Source: DASPKT01 sp035626475 (GTDB lineage Bacteria > Pseudomonadota > Alphaproteobacteria > Azospirillales > Azospirillaceae). Taken from it: a stretch of DNA of 55,314 nt. Shown in pieces: positions 17,707 to 25,439 of the stretch. The stretch is from NCBI GenBank assembly GCA_035626475.1, contig DASPNP010000056.1, positions 1 through 55,314 on the forward strand. The letters are read 5' to 3'. Under the pieces are notes generated by a model. That model saw only the letters and a list, made by a program, of their open reading frames with translations, had not been told where the DNA came from and did not search any database. Position 1 is the stretch's first letter. The number at the start of each line of letters is the position of its first letter. Both the position numbers and the translations under genes were made by a program.

Positions 17707-18573
17707 TCACACCCCCCGCAGTTGCGCCGCCCGGGTCGCGCAGGTCTCGGCCAGGAAGTCCAGCACGGCGCGGATTCGGGGGGCCCGGGCCAGGTCGGCG
17801 TGGGCGACCAGCCAGAGGTCGAGCGATCCCACCTCGGCCGGCGGCAGCAGGCGGACGAGGCCGGGGTCCGGGTCGGCCAGGAAGCAGGGCAGGATGGCGG
17901 CGCCCAGCCCGGCCTTGGCCAGGGCCATCTGCACCGTGACGCTGGTGGCGGTGGCGACGACGCGGCCGCGGCCCCGCTCCGCCATCCATTCGGCGGCGGG
18001 GATGCTGCCGGAGCCCTCGTCCCAGGCCAGCAGGTCGGCGGCCCAGGGGTCGGCCGGGACGGGCGCGCCGGCGGCGGCGTAGAGGCCGAACCCGACGGTG
18101 CCGACCTTGCGCCTGACATGGTCGCCGCTGTCGGGCCGCTGGATGCGCAGCGCCAGGTCGGCCTCGCGCCGCGACAGGCTGAGGGTGCGCACGCCGGTGA
18201 CGAACTCCAGCCGCAGTGCGGGATGGCGCGCCATCAGCCCGCCCAGCGCGGGCGCTACGATGTGGGTGGCGAAGGTCTCGGCGGTGGCGAGGCGCACCGT
18301 GCCGCGCAGCTCGTCGGCCGCCGCGTCGGCGCCGCGGGCGACGGCCAGCATGGCGGCCTCGGCATGCTCGGCGCGGCCCAGCAGCTCGCGCCCGGCGGGG
18401 GTGAGGACGTAGCCGCTGTTCAGCCGCTCGAACAGCACCACGCCCAGCGACGCCTCCAGCGCCTGGATACGGCGGCCCAGCGTCGCCTGGGCGATGCCGG
18501 TCTGGCGGGCGGCCGCGGACAGGCCGCCGGTGCGGGCGACGGCGAGGAAATGGCGGATGTCGTTCCAGTCCAT
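17707..18573 (-). CDS. LysR-family transcriptional regulator
   Basis: 288 residues. The N-terminal winged helix-turn-helix (1-60) reads DIRHFLAVARTGGLSAAARQ, LGRRIQALEASLGVVLFER and YVLTPAGRELL. It is followed by the linker helix and a periplasmic-binding-like effector domain (about 90-285) with LRGTVRLATAETFATHIVAPAL and GLGAAILPCFLADPDPGLVRLLP. LysR proteins usually control a divergent neighbour, but the upstream gene (response regulator, same strand) is over 200 bp away behind a family A repeat. The target and coinducer are therefore unknown. The short linker and MDWNDIRHFLAV start resemble the clade of single-copy regulators often acting on transporters or oxidoreductases. Confidence 0.92.
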   Translation of the reverse strand: MDWNDIRHFLAVARTGGLSAAARQTGIAQATLGRRIQALEASLGVVLFERLNSGYVLTPAGRELLGRAEHAEAAMLAVARGADAAADELRGTVRLATAETFATHIVAPALGGLMARHPALRLEFVTGVRTLSLSRREADLALRIQRPDSGDHVRRKVGTVGFGLYAAAGAPVPADPWAADLLAWDEGSGSIPAAEWMAERGRGRVVATATSVTVQMALAKAGLGAAILPCFLADPDPGLVRLLPPAEVGSLDLWLVAHADLARAPRIRAVLDFLAETCATRAAQLRGV

Positions 18574-18643
18574 CCGCCCTTGTAGCGTAGGGGCGGGATG
18601 GCGGCTAGGCCGGGCGCACCCGGATCAAGGGCAGCGGTGAGGC

Positions 18644-18770
18644 TGTGCGTCCTTCGACAGGCTCAGGATGAGGACTGTTTAGCTGCTCCCTGCCGAGCCG
18701 GCGCGGGCTGAGAACAGGAGTGCCTGGCATCCCCCGTCCCTCATCCTGAGCTTGTCGAAGGACGCACCAT
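18644..18770. repeat. Palindromic repeat family A, copy 4
   Basis: Arms GTGCGTCCTTCGACAGGCTC and inverted GAGCTTGTCGAAGGACGCAC. The loop carries TTTAGCTGCTCCC and AGGAGTGCCTGGCATCCCCC, the most conserved version of the internal motif. Confidence 0.85.
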
Positions 18771-18798
18771 GGGCCAGCCTTTCCCGAGGCCGGGCGTC

Positions 18799-19188
18799 TC
18801 AGGCGCGCATGGCCGAGGGGCGAACCTCGCCGTCGCCGACCAGACCCTCCAGCACCTTGAAGACGATGCGGGTGGAGACCGGCTTGGTCAGGATCACCGT
18901 CTCGCCGTCGCCGAGATCGTCCACCGGGCCCAGCTCCGACGGGTAGCCGCTGATGACGATGGCCGGCGTGCCCGGGCGCAGCACGCGGGCGCCGCGCAGC
19001 AGGTCGGCACCGTTCATGCGGGGCATGCGGTGGTCGGTCACGATGATGTCGGCCGGGTCCGCCTCGAAGCAGGCGAGCGCGGTCGACCCGTTCATGGCCA
19101 GGGTCACGCGGTAGCCGGCTTCCGTCAGGAAGTGCTCGAAGGCCATCGCGATCAGCGGTTCGTCATCGACGAGGAGGATATGAGGCAC
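18799..19188 (-). CDS. Single-domain response regulator (CheY-like)
   Basis: 129 residues made of one receiver domain: HILLVDDEPLIAMAFEHFL with the acidic pair, phospho-acceptor Asp in DIIVTDHRMPRMNGADLL, Ser in PAIVISGYP, and Lys in VILTKPVS. There is no output domain, so it would act through protein contacts, as in phosphorelays. The start is GTG 19188, with GGGAG eight bases upstream; an upstream in-frame reading lacks similarity. A second stand-alone receiver follows upstream on the same strand (19459-19863). No kinase is adjacent; the HAMP kinase at the left edge is a distant candidate partner. Confidence 0.85.
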   Translation of the reverse strand: MPHILLVDDEPLIAMAFEHFLTEAGYRVTLAMNGSTALACFEADPADIIVTDHRMPRMNGADLLRGARVLRPGTPAIVISGYPSELGPVDDLGDGETVILTKPVSTRIVFKVLEGLVGDGEVRPSAMRA

Positions 19189-19458
19189 GTAACGAACTCC
19201 CGGCGGGGACGCCCCGCGAACGGCCCAAAATGCTGGGACGCCGGCCCATCCAGCAACCCCGGATTCCTGCTTAACCCGTTCGGCTAGAACGCTTCGGCAG
19301 GGGAATAGCCGGGGTGGCGGAGGCGGTCGCGATCCCTGCCGCGGGCAGGTCCCCGGTGGCAGGGGAGCATGGCGCCGGAGGGCCCCCTCGCCGGCCGGGC
19401 GGAACCCGGAGTGGTAGTGCCCTCCCCGCATGACCCCCGTCTACCCCCGGCAGCGGGC

Positions 19459-19863
19459 TCAGCTGTCCCGCACGATCTCGATCCGGCGGCGGCCGTGCGG
19501 TGGCAAGCCCATATGGAAGGCGATGTCGGCCAGCAGCACCGGCACCGCGCAGGGCTTGCGCTGCCCGCCGACCGCGCCCAGCTCGGCGATGATCGGGTCC
19601 TCGGCGCCGGTGGAGAAGACGTAGACGGGAATGTCGGCGATCTCGGGGTCGTCGCGCTGGGCCATGCGGAAGGCGCGCCCGTCCATGACCGGCATGACCA
19701 GGTCCAGGATGATGAGGTCGGGCCGGAAGCCGCCCTGCAGCAGGGCCAGCGCCTCGTTCCCGTCATGCGCCACGGCGACGACGTAGCCCTCCATGCGCAG
19801 CAGCGCCCCGAAGGCGTCCGCCCCCAGCTTGTGGTCGTCCACGATCAGGATCGAACCGCCCAT
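19459..19863 (-). CDS. Single-domain response regulator with extended C-terminus
   Basis: 134 residues. Receiver features: SILIVDDHKLGADAFGALL, phospho-acceptor in LIILDLVMPVMDGRAF, and VYVFSTGAED. The usual K-P motif is altered: the region reads GQRKPCAVPVLLADIAFHMG, where RKP may supply the lysine. ATG 19863 with GGAGGGG is preferred over GTG 19878. It shares strand and type with the receiver at 18799-19188, but a gap of about 270 bp makes co-transcription uncertain. Role unknown. Confidence 0.8.
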   Translation of the reverse strand: MGGSILIVDDHKLGADAFGALLRMEGYVVAVAHDGNEALALLQGGFRPDLIILDLVMPVMDGRAFRMAQRDDPEIADIPVYVFSTGAEDPIIAELGAVGGQRKPCAVPVLLADIAFHMGLPPHGRRRIEIVRDS

Positions 19864-20008
19864 GCCGCCCCCCTCCACCGGAAAGGAAGCAACAGCTCCG
19901 GCAGGGAGCGGTTCCTGCGGAAATTACGGGGCGGGCGACCCGCCGGGGATGGACAGGTCCGGCGGCGGCGCCGACAATTCGGTTCTTGGTTAATGCGGGA
20001 GGTCGGCC

Positions 20009-20911
20009 GTGATCGAGCTGGTGATCGACCAGAGGCGCAAGGATCTGGGCGGGTTCGAGGTGGGCCGGGTGCTGCCGGTGGCGGCGCGGCGCATGGTCGG
20101 GCCCTTCGTCTTCTTCGACCATATGGGCCCGGCCGACATGGCGCCCGGCATCCCGCGCAGCGTGGACGTGCGCCCGCACCCGCATATCGGCCTCTCGACC
20201 GTGACCTACCTGTTCGAGGGCGAGATCATGCACCGCGACAGCGTCGGTTCGGAGCAGCCGATCCGTCCGGGCGAGGTGAACTGGATGCTGGCCGGCCGCG
20301 GCATCACCCATTCCGAGCGGTTCGAGCGCGCGCGCCTGCACGGCGACCGGCTGCACGGCATCCAGGCCTGGGTGGCCCTGCCCGATCATGAGGAGGAGGC
20401 CGAGCCCGGCTTCTGGCACCATGGGCTGGCGGAACTGCCGACCTTCGGCGAGGGCGGCGTCGCCGGGCGCATCGTGGCGGGCGGCGCCTTCGGGCTGGCG
20501 TCCCAGGTGCGCACCCATTCGCCCATGGTCTATCTGCACCTGGAACTGGCCCCCGGCGCCCGCTTCAAGGTGCCGGACGAGCAGCCGGAGCGGGCCGTCT
20601 ATGTCGCGGAAGGCTCGGTGGAGATCGCGGGGCGCACGCTGCGGGCCGGGCAGATGGCGGTGCTGGCGCCGGGCGCGGTGGACCTCGCCGCCCCTGAGCG
20701 CGCCGTCCTGATGGTGCTGGGCGGCGAGCCGGTGGGGCCCCGCTTCATCGAGTGGAACTTCGTCTCCTCGAGCAGGGAGCGCATCGAGCAGGCCAAGGCC
20801 GACTGGCGCGCCGGCCGCATGAAGCTGCCCGATCTGGACGACGCCGAGTTCATCCCCCTCCCGGGGACGCCGCCCGGCGACCCGCCGCCGGCGCCGAACC
20901 CGATGAGCTGA
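20009..20911 (+). CDS. Pirin family protein
   Basis: 300 residues in two cupin domains. The first (about 40-115) has VRPHPHIGLSTVTYLFEGEIMHRDS and INWMLAGRGITHSERFE-like NWMLAGRGITHSE, giving the His-His-His-Glu metal site of pirins. The second (about 165-260) has VYLHLELAPGARFKVP. Bacterial pirins act as metal-dependent quercetin 2,3-dioxygenases or as binding partners of metabolic enzymes; which applies is unknown. It begins with GTG 20009 after GGGAGG. It precedes the recombinase gene by 77 bp on the same strand, but different composition downstream suggests no functional link. Confidence 0.9.
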   Translation: MIELVIDQRRKDLGGFEVGRVLPVAARRMVGPFVFFDHMGPADMAPGIPRSVDVRPHPHIGLSTVTYLFEGEIMHRDSVGSEQPIRPGEVNWMLAGRGITHSERFERARLHGDRLHGIQAWVALPDHEEEAEPGFWHHGLAELPTFGEGGVAGRIVAGGAFGLASQVRTHSPMVYLHLELAPGARFKVPDEQPERAVYVAEGSVEIAGRTLRAGQMAVLAPGAVDLAAPERAVLMVLGGEPVGPRFIEWNFVSSSRERIEQAKADWRAGRMKLPDLDDAEFIPLPGTPPGDPPPAPNPMS

Positions 20912-20988
20912 GGGGGGCGGGGCACGGCTTGACGCTCGGCATGGCGTCCCTCATGGGAGGGACTCCAATCCTATCGAGCGGGGACGCC

Positions 20989-21870
20989 ATGACCATCGAA
21001 GACGCCGTTTCGGCCTTTCTGCGCTATTGCCGCGACGAGCGCGGCCTTTCCGCGCGGACTCTGGCGGCATACTCCCAGGATCTGGCGGAGTTCGCCCGCT
21101 TCGCCGCCGGGCGGGCCGCGCGGATCGAGGACTGCACCCCCGCCCTGCTCGTCGACTATGCGACCCACCTGAAGGGACCGCGGGGCCTCGCCCTGGCGAC
21201 GGTGAAGCGCCGCCTCGCCTGCCTCCGCTCCTTCCTGGGCTGGGCCGAGCGCAAGGGCGTGATCGGCACGTCCCCGTTCCGCCGGGTGGACCTGACCATC
21301 CGGCTCCCCCGGCGCCTGCCGCGCTGCCTGTCGGTGCAGGAGCTGCGGGCGCTGTTCGAGGCAAGGCCCAAGGCCAGGCCGCTGGACGGCTTGGCCCTGC
21401 TGCTGCTGTTCGCGACCGGAATGCGCGTGGGCGAGCTGGCCGCCGCGCGGGTCGGCGACCTGGACATGGACGGACGCTCGCTGCGGGTTCGCGGCAAGGG
21501 CGACCGGGAACGCCGGGTGTTCCTGCCGCCGGAAGCGGTCGAGGAACTCCGGCAGGCCCTGGCGGAGCGGCCGCCAACCGCCCGGTCGGCCGCGGCGCCT
21601 CTGGTGGCGTCCAAGGGAGGGGCGGCACGGATCCGCCGGGGCATCCGGAGAATCGCCGAGGCGGCCGGCCTGTCCCGCCGCATCACCCCCCACATGCTGC
21701 GCCACTCGGCTGCGACGGCCCTGCTGGAGGCGGGCGTCGACATCCGCTTCGTCCAGCGGCTGCTCGGCCACCGCAGCATCACCACCACGGAACTCTACAC
21801 CCATGTCGGCGACGAGCGCCTGAAACAGGTCATCCTCGGCGCCGACGTCCTGCGGAGGGTCGCCGCATAA
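20989..21870 (+). CDS. Tyrosine recombinase (XerC/XerD-like integrase)
   Basis: 293 residues. SAM-like core-binding domain (1-95): FLRYCRDERGLSARTLAAYSQDL. Catalytic domain (110-290) with Arg146 (TGMRVGEL), Lys170 (VRGKGDRERR), His235 and Arg238 (HMLRHSAAT), His261 (LLGHRSITTT) and Tyr270 (ELYTHV), so the full active set is present. It matches housekeeping Xer proteins in length, and its base composition is host-like. Its TAA stop overlaps the left copy of a 17-bp site whose inverted copy lies 2.6 kb away, and the next gene starts 17 bp later. This placement points to site-specific inversion of the adjacent cassette. Chromosome or plasmid dimer resolution is an alternative. Confidence 0.92.
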   Translation: MTIEDAVSAFLRYCRDERGLSARTLAAYSQDLAEFARFAAGRAARIEDCTPALLVDYATHLKGPRGLALATVKRRLACLRSFLGWAERKGVIGTSPFRRVDLTIRLPRRLPRCLSVQELRALFEARPKARPLDGLALLLLFATGMRVGELAAARVGDLDMDGRSLRVRGKGDRERRVFLPPEAVEELRQALAERPPTARSAAAPLVASKGGAARIRRGIRRIAEAAGLSRRITPHMLRHSAATALLEAGVDIRFVQRLLGHRSITTTELYTHVGDERLKQVILGADVLRRVAA

Positions 21871-21883
21871 TTGGGAATTATGG
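21867..21883 (+). repeat. Left inverted-repeat site of the putative invertible cassette
   Basis: ATAATTGGGAATTATGG. With the preceding C it forms CATAA-TTGGGAA-TTATG: palindromic arms around a 7-bp asymmetric centre, the geometry of a tyrosine-recombinase crossover site. It overlaps the integrase stop codon (21868-21870). Confidence 0.8.
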
Positions 21884-21887
21884 AACG

Positions 21888-23345
21888 ATGCCGGATCTGA
21901 GCGTCTATAGCGCCGGTGGGCCGCAGGCGGGGCCCACCTCCTGGCAGGAGGTGCTCCTGCATGGTTCCGACGTCAGGCGTGTGCGGTTTTCGGGGACGCT
22001 GCCGGCTGAACTTTCCTTCCAGGGAAATTTCATCGAATGCTCATTCGACGACGTCACATGGTCTGGCTCGAACCTTCAGCGTTGTGACTGGAAGGATTGT
22101 CATCTCAAGTCGGTGACCTTCATCGACTGCGATCTGGGGCATGCGGCGATTCTGACGAATGCCTTCACCAGCTGCCGCTTCATCCGTTGCCGCTTTCCTG
22201 ACACCAGCATCAGTGACTGCACGTTCCTCAACTGCGAGTTCGAGGAATGCGATCTCACCCATATCATCATCAAGAACAGTCGTTTCGAGGCGGTACGCTT
22301 CAGCCGGTGCGGCACCTCGAATCGGATCGTGGAAAGCAGCATCCTCCACGATACGACCTGGGAAGGAATGGATATCGAAGCCGATCTCCTCATCGGCAAC
22401 TTCGGCCTTTCCAGGGATCAGCTTTCCAATTGCCGCCTGTTCAGGCGCCTTCCCCAGGGCGCCCGGGACGTTCATGACTGGTCACAGGTCGATGAGGTGT
22501 TCGCGGGTAGGGAACTTGGCCTGATAGAGCGCTTCCGGCTGAGCTACTTCAATACAGGTTCGATCGACGGGGATCCGGATCTGCTCGATCGGGCCCTGGA
22601 TCCCAGGCAGTGGACCGGGGACGCGCCAATCCCCGCCAGCTTCGCGTCCCTGCTCATGTCCTTCTCCCAGTTCCTTCTGATCCAATACGCCGAAGGAAAG
22701 TGCCGCTTCTACCCTCTGCTCCGTTTCTATGGCGGCAACTTCGACCTGCTGGAGTGGCTCGCCAAGCAGCCAGAACTGCTTCCTCTATATCAGGCTTCCG
22801 CTGGGGTGCATTACACTCTCAATAACGAGGTCAGCCATTTCATGGCGGTCCTCCAGCGCGTATTCGCCGCCCACGGAACGTCTCTCGTCACTCATGTCGG
22901 GGCTAACGGTCCGCTCGATACGGAACATTTCGATGCATTCTTCAAGGAGATCGGTCTAAGCGGTGTGAGGGCCATTTCGGTTCGGCCGAGGAATTCGCCG
23001 GTGGATCTCGGGGTCGCCGCCGCCGACAGCCATACGCTACTCGCCTTCTTGGCGCTGCTGCTGGCATGCCGGACGAAGTTCGACCTGCGGAAGCAAGCCG
23101 ATAGCGAGGGGCTCGATCAGGAAGGCGCCAAGGGGCAGTCGCTCATCGTCTTCCAAACCGGGCAATCACTGACCAAACCGGGCGAGTTCGAGATCAGCGT
23201 CAATACGCTGCTGCCCCGTTCGTTACAACTGGAGCTCCGGCTGACGATGAGCATGGGGATGTTCAAGAAGGCCGGGCGCGTCCTCGTCGAACTCATCGGT
23301 TCGGAGAAGAAAGGCGGGCAAGCAGTTCAGGATGGCCCGCAATGA
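21888..23345 (+). CDS. Pentapeptide-repeat protein with a long unassigned C-terminal domain
   Basis: 485 residues. Residues about 30-150 form a right-handed quadrilateral helix of pentapeptide repeats with central Phe/Leu (for example CRFIRCRFPDTSISDCTFLN, CEFEECDLTHIIIKNSRFEA). Residues about 160-485 show no family I can name: an alpha-rich segment (SLLMSFSQFLLIQYAEGKCRF, FYGGNFDLLEWLAKQPELLP), then a strand-rich end (SLIVFQTGQSLTKPGEFEISVNTLLP). It has no signal peptide or membrane helix. GC content and codon use (TTC/TTT, ATA, TTA present) are clearly lower than the surroundings, suggesting transfer. The ATG lies 17 bp after the recombinase stop, inside the left repeat, implying co-transcription. 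Its 3' end overlaps the convergent aminotransferase gene by 53 bp. Function unknown. Confidence 0.82.
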   Translation: MPDLSVYSAGGPQAGPTSWQEVLLHGSDVRRVRFSGTLPAELSFQGNFIECSFDDVTWSGSNLQRCDWKDCHLKSVTFIDCDLGHAAILTNAFTSCRFIRCRFPDTSISDCTFLNCEFEECDLTHIIIKNSRFEAVRFSRCGTSNRIVESSILHDTTWEGMDIEADLLIGNFGLSRDQLSNCRLFRRLPQGARDVHDWSQVDEVFAGRELGLIERFRLSYFNTGSIDGDPDLLDRALDPRQWTGDAPIPASFASLLMSFSQFLLIQYAEGKCRFYPLLRFYGGNFDLLEWLAKQPELLPLYQASAGVHYTLNNEVSHFMAVLQRVFAAHGTSLVTHVGANGPLDTEHFDAFFKEIGLSGVRAISVRPRNSPVDLGVAAADSHTLLAFLALLLACRTKFDLRKQADSEGLDQEGAKGQSLIVFQTGQSLTKPGEFEISVNTLLPRSLQLELRLTMSMGMFKKAGRVLVELIGSEKKGGQAVQDGPQ

Positions 23346-24510
23346 GCGTCTCCATGGCCTTGGTGATATTCTGCCGGGACGTGAAATAGTTCAGCCGAAC
23401 CGCCTCGAAATCCTCGTCGAGCGCGAAACCGATGCTGGCTCCCAGCACGACTGGCATGCGTTGTGACTGGCAGAACTCGAGCAGCGCCACGCGCTTTTCC
23501 CCATAGCTGCCGGGCAATCCTCGGAGATCGAGGAACGCCGAGCCGATGTAGCTATCCTCCAGAGGCGAGGGGGTCACCCAGGTTCCCAACGCCATGATCT
23601 CGATGTGGCGACGGCTTTCGACAACCTGCCTGTTGGCCTGCTGGAGGAGGGTGTCGAAAAGCATGAGGTTGCCAGCCATTTCCACGGCATTGTGCAGGCT
23701 GTAGCGATCGATCGACGATCCTGAGGGATCAAGTCCCCGCTGGATTGTCGCCCGCCATTTGGGAGGGTGGAGAATTGCGCTGATGCGCAGGCCGTTCACT
23801 CCGAGCCCTTTGAACAGCCCGCGCGTCCGGATCACCGGAAGGCCGGCCGGCATGCCCGCCGTTGGAGAAGGCCTGATCTGTTCCGCCGCCTCGTCGATCA
23901 CCAGGACGTCATGCGGACGCAGGGAATCTACTATCTCAAGGAGATGCCGGAGAGGTTGTATCGATCCGATGCCGAAACGAGGTTGGGTGAGAAACAGGGC
24001 GCAGCGCCCCTTTCCAGCGATGGCGCGGCTGACCTGCTCAGGCCGCAGCTCGAAGCCATCTCTGCGGTAAGTCGGCAGCCGATGAACGTCGAAACCCAGC
24101 AATTGCGCCTGATCAAGGGTACTGAAATAGGCTGGCGTCTCGAAAATCAGCGTTCTGATACCCGCTTGCTTCAAGGCAATGAGAACGCACAAGTTCGCAG
24201 CCGTGACGGAGCTCGACAGCGAGACCTCGTCGTAACTCATCTCCCGGCCTTCCCAGTGGCTGAGAAGGTCCAGCAGCTTGGTTTTCCAGGGACTGAGCGC
24301 CAAGCCTTCATCCAGCGCGTAGTGCTGGAGTTCAGATTGCGGCGGATGGACGACGGGAAACGTCATGCAGGCCGCGCTTTCGGGGTTCAGCCAACCGGCA
24401 GGCAGGGCGGACCAACTACGGTCCCTCAGTATGTCCGCGAAGTACGTGGCGTTGACGTCATCATAGTCATCCTCCGCGAAGGTGACCGCATTTCGGGCAA
24501 TCGGTCCCAT
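23293..24510 (-). CDS. PLP-dependent aminotransferase-fold protein (fold type I), divergent
   Basis: 405 residues from ATG 24510, which lies inside the right inverted repeat. Fold-type-I marks: SSSVTAANLCVLIALKQAG, aromatic PAYFS near 128 that stacks on PLP, Asp206 in VLVIDEAAE that holds the pyridine nitrogen, Lys234 in GLFKGLGVNGLRIS for the Schiff base, and Arg in FEAVRLNYF for the substrate carboxylate. The usual NPxNPTG motif is replaced by TQPRFGIGS, so chemistry may differ from classical aminotransferases. Low-GC codon use matches its convergent partner, not the flanks. TTG 24519 is an alternative start. The substrate is unknown. Confidence 0.85.
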   Translation of the reverse strand: MGPIARNAVTFAEDDYDDVNATYFADILRDRSWSALPAGWLNPESAACMTFPVVHPPQSELQHYALDEGLALSPWKTKLLDLLSHWEGREMSYDEVSLSSSVTAANLCVLIALKQAGIRTLIFETPAYFSTLDQAQLLGFDVHRLPTYRRDGFELRPEQVSRAIAGKGRCALFLTQPRFGIGSIQPLRHLLEIVDSLRPHDVLVIDEAAEQIRPSPTAGMPAGLPVIRTRGLFKGLGVNGLRISAILHPPKWRATIQRGLDPSGSSIDRYSLHNAVEMAGNLMLFDTLLQQANRQVVESRRHIEIMALGTWVTPSPLEDSYIGSAFLDLRGLPGSYGEKRVALLEFCQSQRMPVVLGASIGFALDEDFEAVRLNYFTSRQNITKAMETLIAGHPELLARLSSPNR

Positions 24511-24523
24511 AATTCCCAATTAT
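24507..24523 (-). repeat. Right inverted-repeat site of the putative invertible cassette
   Basis: The plus strand reads CCATAATTCCCAATTAT, the exact reverse complement of the left 17-mer at 21867-21883. It contains the aminotransferase start codon (24510-24508, minus strand) and a possible -10 box. Confidence 0.8.
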
Positions 24524-24545
24524 CCAAATCAAGCTGCGGCATCAA
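24517..24545 (-). promoter_or_regulatory. Possible promoter reading into the cassette
   Basis: Minus strand: -35 TTGATG (24545-24540), 17-bp spacer, -10 TAATTG (24522-24517). The -10 lies in the inverted repeat and the -35 outside it. The predicted start is at or next to the aminotransferase ATG, giving a leaderless or near-leaderless message. No equivalent -35 is seen outside the left repeat. Confidence 0.4.
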
Positions 24546-24678
24546 CATACCGCATCAGCGGCACCGTTGGGCAGTCCAACCTCGCATTTCCGCTACCAAG
24601 GCCTGTGCCGATCACGGCCGAAGCTGCCCGACGGGCATCCGTCGCCGTTCCCCAGGGGACGAGGGAACGGAGGTGGTG

Positions 24679-25116
24679 ATGGACCTTGAGGACTCGGTGC
24701 GGCGCCTGGTGGCGCTGGGGCGGGAGCAGGAGGGGGTGCTGACGCTGGGGCAGATGCGCGGGCTGCTGCCGGTGGAGGAGCTGGATGTCGGCACCGTCGC
24801 CCGCGTGGTGGCCCGGCTGGAGGCGGAGGGCGTCACGGTCGAGCTGGACGAGGACCTCACCGGCCGGCGCCGCCCCGACTTCCCCGAGGAGGCGGACGAG
24901 CCCGCGCCGTTGCGCATCGAGGACCGCCCGGGCCCGGCAGCAGCGCCGGCGCCGGTAATGCCGGCCGAGGGCGGCGGCACCGAGGTGCGGGCCGGTGCGT
25001 CCTCCCCAGACGGCCTGTCCGGCAGCGGCGCCGTGGCGGCCGGCGGCCGCTGGGCCTGGGTCGGCGTCGCCTGCGTCGCCGCGGTGGCGGTGGCGGGGTG
25101 GCTGCTGTGGGGGTGA
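24679..25116 (+). CDS. Tail-anchored protein with a sigma-70 region 1.1-like domain
   Basis: 145 residues. Residues 4-58 (SVRRLVALGREQEGVLTLGQ, MRGLLPVEELD, VARVVARLEAEGVTVELDED) follow the pattern of region 1.1 of primary sigma factors: a helix with LxxLGxxxG, LTxxxxxxLLP, then a second helix ending GVxV. An acidic/Pro-rich linker follows. The last 20 residues (WAWVGVACVAAVAVAGWLLW) form a membrane anchor ending at the C-terminus. No sigma regions 2-4 are present. Region 1.1 normally blocks free sigma from DNA and is itself DNA-mimicking. A membrane-tethered stand-alone version might bind core polymerase or another partner; that is inference. Two small paralogous domains are encoded at 50446 and 54702. 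Confidence 0.72.
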   Translation: MDLEDSVRRLVALGREQEGVLTLGQMRGLLPVEELDVGTVARVVARLEAEGVTVELDEDLTGRRRPDFPEEADEPAPLRIEDRPGPAAAPAPVMPAEGGGTEVRAGASSPDGLSGSGAVAAGGRWAWVGVACVAAVAVAGWLLWG

Positions 25117-25124
25117 GGCGAAAA

Positions 25125-25324
25125 TATTCCTCGCCCCTTGCGGGATAGGGATGGGACCGGCCGCGAAGCGGTGGGAGGGTGAGGGGTCGGCGGGCCTAGC
25201 CCGACGTTCTCAACGCGTGATCTTGGGACAGCCGTCGAGAACGCCAGCCTTCGGCTGTTGACCCCTCATCCCCCATTGCTGCGCAACGGGTCCCACCCTT
25301 CTCCCGCAAGGGGAGAAGGATAAG
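25125..25324. repeat. Palindromic repeat family B, copy 2
   Basis: Ends CTCGCCCCTTGCGGGATAGG and, inverted, CTTCTCCCGCAAGGGGAGAAGG, with internal GGGAGGGTGAGGGGTCGGC and TTGACCCCTCATCCCCCATT. The most diverged of the three copies. Confidence 0.78.
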
Positions 25325-25369
25325 GAGGGCGGCCCATCCCCCTCCCACCTGAGAGCGGAGCACCGAAAG

Positions 25370-25385
25370 GTTGCGACGTCGCACC
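25370..25385. other. parS-like site, one mismatch
   Basis: GTTGCGACGTCGCACC, one base different from the perfect palindrome at 43470 and 46168. It lies 45 bp after a family B repeat and 55 bp before the following start codon. Confidence 0.5.
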
Positions 25386-25439
25386 TTCCTCCCCGCCCGC
25401 ACCCCCTCCCCCGCGTGGCGCCGGGCCGTCCCGCGTGCT

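Noticed and set aside
21027..23345. A 772-codon frame joining part of the recombinase region to the pentapeptide gene
   Set aside because: Its first half is an out-of-frame shadow of the recombinase; only the part from ATG 21888 is a credible protein.
21867..24523. Reading the 17-bp repeats as transposon terminal repeats
   Set aside because: No transposase lies inside, no target duplication is visible, and a tyrosine recombinase adjoins. Kept only as an alternative to inversion.
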